Assembly (NCBI GenBank): GCA_903887375.1
Contig: CAISPN010000034.1
Span: forward strand, 1-64,000
Reading direction: 5' to 3'
DNA from: an uncultured cyanobacterium
Lineage (GTDB): Bacteria; Cyanobacteriota; Cyanobacteriia; Cyanobacteriales; Microcystaceae
DNA: 64,000 nucleotides
Made by a program: the position numbers and the translations under genes. This document shows, piece by piece, positions 1 to 6,622 of the stretch (position 1 is its first letter; each line of letters begins with the position of its first letter). The notes beneath the pieces are model-generated. The model made no database searches. It was given only the letters and a program-made list of their open reading frames with translations, and was not told the DNA's origin.

Positions 1-324
1 TAATAAAACTGTATTTAAAAGATCTGGTTGATTGCTATTGAGAAAATTTTGATCTATGTATATAGTATTAGTACTGCTACCATAAGCCGCTACCCCATTC
101 ATCCCAGAAGAGAGCACCACAATCTGAGGCAGGTTACTAAAATCTCCACTAGCCCATTGACTGCGGATAGCTTTAGCCAAAATAGGATTGTAGATAGTGC
201 CAAAAGATCTAGAGATAATATCGTAGAAACTATTACTATCTTGAGAGATTGACTGGAGGATATTTTCAGCGTAAACGATACTATTTTGGAGGAGCGGATC
301 GTTGATAGTCAAAGTTGATAGCAA
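1..324 (-). CDS. N-terminal part of a large calcium-binding/hemolysin-type protein (runs off window start)
   Basis: The minus strand is open for 108 codons from a TTG at 324 to the window edge. An AGGAG Shine-Dalgarno sequence (plus-strand 332-336) lies 7 nt before the TTG, and an in-frame stop lies just upstream. The encoded segment includes 'STNTIYIDQNFL' followed by 'LLNTVLL', with no signal peptide. This resembles the N-terminal domain of very large cyanobacterial surface proteins, where a similar stretch precedes an E-E-I-G-H motif and later RTX-type or other repeats. The part carrying that motif and the repeats lies outside the window. Coding and strand are well supported; the family call is an inference from the pattern. 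Confidence 0.65.
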   Translation of the reverse strand, partial: MLSTLTINDPLLQNSIVYAENILQSISQDSNSFYDIISRSFGTIYNPILAKAIRSQWASGDFSNLPQIVVLSSGMNGVAAYGSSTNTIYIDQNFLNSNQPDLLNTVLL

Positions 325-488
325 AGCACTACTCCTAATTAGCTAAAAATATACTTTTTAAATTCAGATCCAATTATTAAATTTTCAAGTACTTAAAAAA
401 CACGAAATACAAAAATAATAATGATCTGTTTTGCTACTAAGCAATCTATGTATAAATCAATAGTAAATTACTTTTTTAAAAAACACCA
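325..488. other. AT-rich intergenic region upstream of the partial gene
   Basis: This stretch separates the partial calcium-binding-type gene from the hairpin at 491-525. It is very AT-rich and must hold the minus-strand promoter of the partial gene, but no confident -35/-10 pair or operator was recognised. No coding frame was seen. Confidence 0.4.
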
Positions 489-754
489 TTAGGACCCCCT
501 CCTATTTTTTATAGGAAGGGGTCCTGGGACAAATAACAGTATATAGCTACAACATAAGATTGTTGCTCTCAATGGTCTGTTGCCAATTTCATCTATGACG
601 TTAAAAAAATTTTCCCTGTTTAGTTCGTCTATTTTTGGTAAATACAGGTCTTTTTTTTTCAAATAAACTATTGATTTTATTGCTTTTGTCAGGAAGTCAT
701 AACTATAAGTTTTTTACATTCTTCTATTGGCATTAGAATCAAGAAAAATTTCAT
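489..754 (-). pseudogene. Frameshifted small gene translationally coupled to glcF
   Basis: An ATG at 754 overlaps the glcF stop (ATGA-type overlap) and has a perfect AGGAG 7 nt upstream (plus 762-766). The zero frame encodes 21 residues and stops at 689. Codons 13-15 read TGT AAA AAA on an A6 run (plus 710-715). A -1 shift there enters a frame open for 73 more residues, ending at 489, with protein-like text such as 'YLPKIDELNRENFF'. The combined product would be about 88 aa. It is either a small gene broken by an A-tract indel or, less likely, a programmed -1 frameshift. No family was recognised. The frame's last codons run into the hairpin at 491-525. Confidence 0.45.
491..525. terminator. 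Strong hairpin, probable end of the glcE-glcF transcript
   Basis: A near-perfect inverted repeat: AGGACCCC pairs with GGGGTCCT, the inner CTCCTAT pairs with ATAGGAA apart from one mismatch, and the loop is TTTTT-rich. On the minus strand a T6 run follows about 9 nt later, which is too far for a textbook intrinsic terminator. It lies downstream of glcF and its coupled small gene. A role in termination or 3'-end stability of that transcript is inferred. Confidence 0.55.
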
Positions 755-2064
755 ATCTTATCTCCTGAGATAGCAAGATCCAATAATTCTATTGGATGTC
801 GAAGTGGGATTACTTGCCCTTTAGATTTCATCGCTTTGACTATCTGCAGAGAACAACCAGGATTTGAAGATGCAATCATTTGAGCTCCTGTAGCCAAAAG
901 ATTTTCCAATTTTTGTCTGCCTAACTCCTCGGCTACTTCCGGCTCAAGCATGTTGTATACACCCGCACTGCCACAGCAAAGAGCCGCATCAATTGGCTCT
1001 TTCAAGATCACATTGGGGATTTGTTGGAGCAATGTTCGAGGTTGAGCGCTGATACATTGGCCGTGGAGCAGGTGACAGGCATCTTGATAGACTATCGTCA
1101 AGCTTCCTTCACTGATAGGAGAAAGTTGGACACTCAAACCAATTTCAACAAGAAATTCTTGAATATCTCTGACTTTTTTAGAAAAATCTTGTCCCTTTTG
1201 CCGATATTGGGGATCATCTTGCAAAATACTGCCATATTCTTTGAGAGTATGGCCGCATCCTGCAGCGTTGATGATGATATAGTCAACCCCAGTTTCTGCA
1301 AAATTATCGATCATTTGTTTAGCAAGTGTTTGGGCTTGTTGTTCTTGACCCTGGTGAGCCGGCAAAGCGGCGCAGCAGCCCTGATGGGGAGGAATTACTA
1401 CCTCACAGCCATTAGCGCTTAAAACCCTAATAGTAGCAGCATTAACTGGTGAGAAAAATAACTGCTGCACGCAACCTAGAACCATACCGACTCTATAGCG
1501 TTTTGTCCCTTGCGCTGGAACTAGAGTAGGAAAATTAACTTGTAGGCTTTTTAGATCTACAGCAGGCAAGAGGGATTCCATCGCCGCAAGATTAGCTGAG
1601 AATAACTTGAGGATACCCATTTTCCCAAAGAGAGATTGTAGGCCAGAATTTTGATAGAACCAGAGCAAAGGTAAGAACAACTTTAAACGCTCTGGATAGG
1701 GAAAAAGATTGAAAATCAGACTTCTTATAATCTTTTGATGGAGTGAGCGAGGTTGATTTCTTTCAACCTGGGGTCTAACTGCCATAATCAACTGGTCATA
1801 TCTTACCCCCGATGGACAAGTTGTGACACAAGCCAAACAGCCTAGACAGCTATCAAAATGTTGAGAAGTGACAGAATCAAGTGAGGCTTGACCTTGATTA
1901 ATGGCATCCATCAGATAGATACGTCCACGCGGTGAGTCAGTTTCCTTGCCAATGACTCGATAGCTAGGACAAGTAGCTAGACAAAAGCCACAATGCACAC
2001 AGGCGCTCAGTAGTTCCGCAGATGGAGGATTTTTAGAATCAAAACCTGTATTAAAACTATGCAT
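751..2064 (-). CDS. glcF: Glycolate oxidase/dehydrogenase iron-sulfur subunit GlcF
   Basis: GlcF passes electrons from glycolate oxidation, the first step of the photorespiratory salvage of 2-phosphoglycolate, to the membrane quinone pool. Two 4Fe-4S ferredoxin motifs are visible near residues 22-32 (C-x2-C-x2-C-x3-CP) and 73-83. Two CCG-type cysteine motifs of the heterodisulfide-reductase-like family follow ('GCCAALPAHQG' and 'CCGSAGVYN'). The frame is open to 2121, but that would overlap glcE by 50 nt. The ATG at 2064 lies 7 nt after the glcE stop and gives 437 aa, so I chose it. The gene follows glcE as an operon. Confidence 0.9.
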   Translation of the reverse strand: MHSFNTGFDSKNPPSAELLSACVHCGFCLATCPSYRVIGKETDSPRGRIYLMDAINQGQASLDSVTSQHFDSCLGCLACVTTCPSGVRYDQLIMAVRPQVERNQPRSLHQKIIRSLIFNLFPYPERLKLFLPLLWFYQNSGLQSLFGKMGILKLFSANLAAMESLLPAVDLKSLQVNFPTLVPAQGTKRYRVGMVLGCVQQLFFSPVNAATIRVLSANGCEVVIPPHQGCCAALPAHQGQEQQAQTLAKQMIDNFAETGVDYIIINAAGCGHTLKEYGSILQDDPQYRQKGQDFSKKVRDIQEFLVEIGLSVQLSPISEGSLTIVYQDACHLLHGQCISAQPRTLLQQIPNVILKEPIDAALCCGSAGVYNMLEPEVAEELGRQKLENLLATGAQMIASSNPGCSLQIVKAMKSKGQVIPLRHPIELLDLAISGDKI

Positions 2065-2071
2065 AGTATTG

Positions 2072-3391
2072 TTATATATTGCCGATAAAACGTCCGGGAC
2101 TAAAGATCCCATGGGGATCAAATTGCTCTTTAATTTTGCGCATCATCTCTAGAGCGTTGCCCTGATAACCCCATGGCTCAAATTCACTCTCTCTTGACCC
2201 TTCCAAAACTGTCAAAAAGCCTTTATTTGATTCTAGATATGAGCGAAGTTCCGCTAGAAGATGGGTTTGCTTTATCTTGAGATAGCCAACGCCACTGGCA
2301 AAATGAATCTGTCCCAGAGCTGATTTACTTAGAGCGCAATTGAGAAAATCTACTGAATTACTAGAGCTTATCCCAATTTTACAGATAGTAGATTGTTGAT
2401 CTCCTTGGCGAATAGTAGATTTTATCTCCTGCCAGAGAGCCTCTTGAGCTTGCGCAGTGTAAACTTTAAACTGACAATCAGATATTTGAGCTATCACGAG
2501 CTCTTTTTGTTTGGCAATGCTCTCTGGAATAGTTTGCCATCGGAGGATCAATCCTACTAAACCTTCTCCCAAGCCCAAATGAGTAACTAACTCTTTAGAA
2601 AGAAGGTCAAACATAGTTGGAGTTAGGCTAGATTGGTATATCTTTTGAGCTAGCTGTTTAATTGGCTCAGCCTGGCCTGTAACTACTAAAGTCAAAGAAT
2701 CAGCAGGTAAAGGATAGAGGCGAAAAGTAATACTAGTTAATACCCCTAAAGTTCCATAGGAACCACTTAAAAGTTTCATCAAGTCGTAACCTGCGACATT
2801 TTTGACAACCTTGCTTCCAGCTTTAGCCAATTGCCCATCACTTCTAAGCCAAGATAGCCCCAGAACTAAATCTCTGAGCGAGCCATATCCTTGGCGATAG
2901 CTGCCAGTATCAGCGGTAGAAACTATCCCACCTAAAGTAGCCAAATCAGCATAAGCAGGATCAATTGGCAGGAATTGGCGAAACTTAGCTAATTCAAACT
3001 GCAAATCTTTCAAAAGAACACCAGATTCTACTGTAACTGTCAGCTCAGAAACAGCATGCTCAAGGATTTTGTTTAATTTTTTTGTGCTAAGGATAATTTG
3101 AGGAGAATTTACTTGTCTTCCCCATGCTAACTTGCTTCCTTGACCTGAAGGAACTACTGACCATTTATTGGCATAGGCTAGTTGTAGTACCTGAGCCATA
3201 GAATCTAGGGTAAATGGACAAACCAGCAAAGTATCCTGGCCCCGGATTGCTTCGAGATCAAGATTGCCAAGAGATGAAATTTGATTGAAAAGAGACATCC
3301 GAGCTTTAACTGTTGAAGATCCACAAGCTAGTCTAACATTTAGATCAGAATAGATTGTATTTTGTTGATTTGTGGCCAGGCGCGCTGTCAT
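2072..3391 (-). CDS. glcE: Glycolate oxidase/dehydrogenase FAD-binding subunit GlcE
   Basis: An FAD-binding PCMH-type protein of 439 aa. The flavin-binding region 'VVPSGQGSKLAWGRQ' near residue 80 and 'LATLGGIVSTADTGSYRQGYG' are typical of GlcE, the smaller FAD subunit partnering GlcD and GlcF. GlcD is not in this window, so the third subunit must be elsewhere. glcE is the first gene of a glcE-glcF pair and is divergent from hemC with 50 bp between starts. The N-terminal 30 residues are less conserved in appearance, so the true start could be the Met near residue 32. Confidence 0.88.
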   Translation of the reverse strand: MTARLATNQQNTIYSDLNVRLACGSSTVKARMSLFNQISSLGNLDLEAIRGQDTLLVCPFTLDSMAQVLQLAYANKWSVVPSGQGSKLAWGRQVNSPQIILSTKKLNKILEHAVSELTVTVESGVLLKDLQFELAKFRQFLPIDPAYADLATLGGIVSTADTGSYRQGYGSLRDLVLGLSWLRSDGQLAKAGSKVVKNVAGYDLMKLLSGSYGTLGVLTSITFRLYPLPADSLTLVVTGQAEPIKQLAQKIYQSSLTPTMFDLLSKELVTHLGLGEGLVGLILRWQTIPESIAKQKELVIAQISDCQFKVYTAQAQEALWQEIKSTIRQGDQQSTICKIGISSSNSVDFLNCALSKSALGQIHFASGVGYLKIKQTHLLAELRSYLESNKGFLTVLEGSRESEFEPWGYQGNALEMMRKIKEQFDPHGIFSPGRFIGNI

Positions 3392-3441
3392 GGTACGCTA
3401 AACCATATCGGTAAAATTTTTAAATTCTCTATTTCTATAAA

Positions 3442-4410
3442 ATGAGTCTTAATCGCAATATTTGTATTGGTTCTCGTAAAAGTCAGCTTGCTTTAGTTCA
3501 GACACACTTCATTCATGAACAACTTCAACTACATCATAAGGATCAGACTTTTACTATAGAGACCATGAGTACTCAAGGTGATAAGATTCTCGATGTTGCC
3601 CTAGCTAAAATCGGCGACAAGGGACTATTTACTAAAGAATTGGAATTGGGCATGATAGATGGCAGTATAGATTTGGCGGTGCACTCACTTAAAGATCTTC
3701 CCACCAATTTACCAGAAGGATTAGTTTTAGGCTGTATTACTCAAAGAGTTAATCCTGCCGATGCTTTGGTTCTCAACGAAAAAAATCGCCAATATCAGCT
3801 AGAAACCTTGCCTGAAAATTCAGTTATTGGGACTTCTTCTTTAAGACGTTTAGCTCAGCTAAAGTATCATTACCCTCATTTGAGCTTTAAAGATGTCAGG
3901 GGCAATGTCAACACTCGCCTCAAAAAACTCGAGCAGGGAGAATATGACGCTTTGATTTTGGCAGCAGCTGGCCTGGAGCGTTTAGGAATGCAAGATCGTA
4001 TACATCAAATTATCCCTGCTGAAATATCACTACATGCAGTTGGTCAAGGCGCTTTAGGGATTGAATGCCGCGATGGAGATACTGAAGTTCTTGAGCTTTT
4101 AAAGGTCTTAGAGCATCAACCCTCTAGAGATTGCTGTCTAGCTGAGAGATCTTTTCTCAGAGAACTTGAAGGCGGCTGTCAAGTGCCTATAGGAGTCAAT
4201 ACTAAAATTGAAAATGAGATCTTGAGCCTTACAGGTTTAGTTGCCAGTTTAGATGGACAAAAATTGGTTAAAGACACCGTAACAGGTCTACCGCAAGATG
4301 CCGAAAAGATTGGCATTCAATTAGCTAACAATTTAAGAAGCCAAGGTGCTCAAGAAATCTTAGATGAAATCTTCACCCAGATTCAAAGAAATTCCAATCC
4401 CATTGGTTAA
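3442..4410 (+). CDS. hemC: Hydroxymethylbilane synthase (porphobilinogen deaminase)
   Basis: Polymerises four porphobilinogens to hydroxymethylbilane for haem, chlorophyll and bilin synthesis. The 322 aa length is normal. The N-terminus '[13 protein letters not shown]' and 'VHSLKDLPT' are family signatures. Cys246 in 'GGCQVPIG' is the expected attachment site of the dipyrromethane cofactor. The 3' end overlaps the convergent acyltransferase gene by 4 nt. Confidence 0.96.
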   Translation: MSLNRNICIGSRKSQLALVQTHFIHEQLQLHHKDQTFTIETMSTQGDKILDVALAKIGDKGLFTKELELGMIDGSIDLAVHSLKDLPTNLPEGLVLGCITQRVNPADALVLNEKNRQYQLETLPENSVIGTSSLRRLAQLKYHYPHLSFKDVRGNVNTRLKKLEQGEYDALILAAAGLERLGMQDRIHQIIPAEISLHAVGQGALGIECRDGDTEVLELLKVLEHQPSRDCCLAERSFLRELEGGCQVPIGVNTKIENEILSLTGLVASLDGQKLVKDTVTGLPQDAEKIGIQLANNLRSQGAQEILDEIFTQIQRNSNPIG

Positions 4411-5510
4411 ATCTTGATAAAAATTCTGCGCTTGTAAAGAAAATAGGCTACCAAGGACCAAAATAGCAGCATCAATAAAGCTAATAACAATGAAGCATTT
4501 TCCTGATTGAGCCAACTCAAAAATAAATGTTCATAGAGCCATTGATAGGTGGAAATTTCACCTACGTTAGTCTTAACTAGAATTTTTATCTCCAGCACAG
4601 AACAAATGAAGATAAACAGGGAATTAAGACCCAAAATCTCCAAAGGTTTTCCCCAATTGTCTTTTTTTCTAACCTGGCTGATTTCATAGCATATTGCTAA
4701 AGCTAGAAGAGACCAACCTGCTGTATGCAGTACATAGGAGCTGGTCCAAAGTTGTTTATTGATAGGAAAAAACAAATTCCATATACCCCCAACAACGATA
4801 GAAGCTAGACCCATAATAGCTAGGTTCATACTGGTTTGGGAGTTGGTTTTCTGCCTAGAGATCCACTCACCTGTTAAATAGCCAAGCAGCGCTGTAACTA
4901 GAGCGCCTATAGTGCTAAATAAACCCTCGGGATCCCCTTGATGATGAAATCCTCCACCTTTATAGAGATGATCATCACTTAAAATATGGCGATCTATATA
5001 AGATCCCAGATTACCAATAGGACTCAAATCTCCTGCTACATGGCCTGGCAGAGCAAGATAAGTTAAAGCTAGATAATAAAAAATCAGTAAAGATGCGCAG
5101 AGAAACTTGATTTGTTTGAGCGAAAGATTAAGCACTAATACACTTGAAAATAAATAGCACAGAGCGATTCTCTGAAGTACGCCCAATATGCGAATATTAC
5201 TTAAGTCATAGTTGTAAAAACCATTGAGCAATAGTCCTAAACCAAAGAGAACTAAACTGCGGCGAATAATTTTACTGTAGAGCTGTAAATTAATCCTTTG
5301 CTTAAAGGTCAGATATTTACCTAGAGTGTAAGGTAGAACTAAACCTACAACAAATAAAAAAGCGGGAAATACTAAATCCGCTATAGTACATCCATTCCAG
5401 GGAGAATGGTCTAGAGCGCTATAAGGTTTGGGAGCAAGGCTGACAAAATTAACCAAAATCATTGTCGCAATAGCCAGTCCCCGAAAAATATCTATATAGA
5501 CTAATCGCAT
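4407..5510 (-). CDS. Membrane acyltransferase of the HGSNAT/NagX (DUF5009) type
   Basis: A 367-aa integral membrane protein with about ten hydrophobic segments. The N-terminal '[18 protein letters not shown]' matches the start of heparan-alpha-glucosaminide N-acetyltransferase-like proteins, which move acetyl groups across a membrane onto sugars. The substrate is unknown here. The start codon directly follows the T7 run of the hairpin at 5518-5531, so there is no room for a ribosome binding site. Either translation starts without one or a later start is used. Confidence 0.75.
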   Translation of the reverse strand: MRLVYIDIFRGLAIATMILVNFVSLAPKPYSALDHSPWNGCTIADLVFPAFLFVVGLVLPYTLGKYLTFKQRINLQLYSKIIRRSLVLFGLGLLLNGFYNYDLSNIRILGVLQRIALCYLFSSVLVLNLSLKQIKFLCASLLIFYYLALTYLALPGHVAGDLSPIGNLGSYIDRHILSDDHLYKGGGFHHQGDPEGLFSTIGALVTALLGYLTGEWISRQKTNSQTSMNLAIMGLASIVVGGIWNLFFPINKQLWTSSYVLHTAGWSLLALAICYEISQVRKKDNWGKPLEILGLNSLFIFICSVLEIKILVKTNVGEISTYQWLYEHLFLSWLNQENASLLLALLMLLFWSLVAYFLYKRRIFIKI

Positions 5511-5531
5511 AAAAAAAGGGGCAAAAGCCCC
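5511..5531 (-). terminator. Intrinsic terminator between the repeat protein and acyltransferase genes
   Basis: On the minus strand a perfect GGGGC-TTTT-GCCCC hairpin (5518-5531) is followed directly by T7 and then by the ATG of the acyltransferase gene. This is a textbook intrinsic terminator for the repeat-protein gene ending at 5538. Confidence 0.85.
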
Positions 5532-5537
5532 AAATTT

Positions 5538-5909
5538 CTAGTCTAGATAGCCCATCAACAAGGCAGGATCATCAATTTCATTGGATGCCACAGGGCGACT
5601 ACCCATAACTGAGTAAGTGTCACTGATTTTCAAATGGCTCACAGCAATAGGACGATTACCAGAAATAGTCAAAGTTCCACTCATTTCAACCTCACTGGCA
5701 ACAACCGGTCTAGTTGTACCAACTGAATTGTAGGTTTTGACGACATTGAGATGGCTAGCTTCGATTGGTCGGTTGTTGGGAAGAGCTCCCAAATTAGAAC
5801 TATTTTTTACTGAAATAGCAAGCTCCTCTGATTTAGATTTGGCAGCAGCTCTAGTTTTGGTTGTTTCAGGGATTGGGGTTTCTTGTAATTCCACTTTCTC
5901 AGTCGTCAT
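5538..5909 (-). CDS. Small repeat protein with 'RP(I/V)' units
   Basis: A 123-aa soluble protein with no signal peptide. The first 45 residues are charged and Ala/Thr/Lys-rich. The rest consists of four units of about 20 residues, each beginning N/T/S-R-P-I/V and continuing with a small-residue/Ser/Glu/Leu pattern (for example 'NRPIEASHLNVVKTYNSVGT' and 'NRPIAVSHLKISDTYSVMG'). No enzymatic motif is visible. The even repeat spacing suggests a stacked beta or coil structure. It has its own terminator, so it is probably a single-gene transcript. The biochemical function is unknown. Confidence 0.75.
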   Translation of the reverse strand: MTTEKVELQETPIPETTKTRAAAKSKSEELAISVKNSSNLGALPNNRPIEASHLNVVKTYNSVGTTRPVVASEVEMSGTLTISGNRPIAVSHLKISDTYSVMGSRPVASNEIDDPALLMGYLD

Positions 5910-5958
5910 ATAGTTCTCCTAAAATCTATCTTTATTTTTTTTTAAGATTCTCTTTTCT

Positions 5959-6480
5959 TTATTCTAAACTAACATTGAAGATTACCCAGAAATCTATCAT
6001 GAAAAGTGGCACAGTTAATACAAGTAGAGCTAGATACATCCAAGGCTGAGCGAGAGGAGCAATATCTTTAGTATCTATAGCAGTATTATTTTCTATTTCC
6101 TTAAGTAATTTGGAAAAGCCAGCAACTCTCATTGGTAGTAAATAGGCCTTAGAATTGCTCACAAAATAATAGACTATTCCTCCTTGACCAGTAGTGCGCA
6201 TCTTGAGCTCTTTAATTTCCTGCCATGGTAAACTCCAGCCAGAGAGTATAGGTACCCAGGACCCGTAGGATACAGAAATACCATTCGAGCTAACAACCAC
6301 TCTCTCGCTGAGAATGGCCAGTAATACTACAAAGCCCAATATTATAAATAGCCAAACCAGCAAAGGATCTATTGAAGTTTCGGTAACCTTGGCTAAAAAA
6401 GGTAGCGGAATCATTAGTGAACCATAGAGGCTCAAAAGAGTAAAGCGGATCAATGGTGAGAGTCGAAAGCTTTGATTCAT
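5959..6480 (-). CDS. Hypothetical membrane protein
   Basis: About 173 aa from the ATG at 6480; a TTG at 6504 would add eight residues. It has two transmembrane segments near the N-terminus and one at the C-terminus. In between is a soluble beta-rich stretch of about 80 residues ('VVVSSNGISVSYGSWVPILSGWSLPWQEI'), a pattern like bacterial PH-like membrane proteins. No catalytic residues were seen. It is divergent from the large two-gene operon starting at 6623. Confidence 0.65.
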   Translation of the reverse strand: MNQSFRLSPLIRFTLLSLYGSLMIPLPFLAKVTETSIDPLLVWLFIILGFVVLLAILSERVVVSSNGISVSYGSWVPILSGWSLPWQEIKELKMRTTGQGGIVYYFVSNSKAYLLPMRVAGFSKLLKEIENNTAIDTKDIAPLAQPWMYLALLVLTVPLFMIDFWVIFNVSLE

Positions 6481-6622
6481 CAAGGTTTTCTGAATATTAA
6501 GCAAAGCTATAGTCTAACTCAAAATATTGTTTTTGAAATTCCAGAAAATCAGTAACAAAATACTTTACAGATCTACTAATACCATGATACGATGGTTCGT
6601 AAATATAAACTAAGTAAAGCAA

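Noticed and set aside
28-252. 74-codon plus-strand frame
   Set aside because: It is antisense to a better-supported minus-strand coding region with AGGAG and protein-like sequence.
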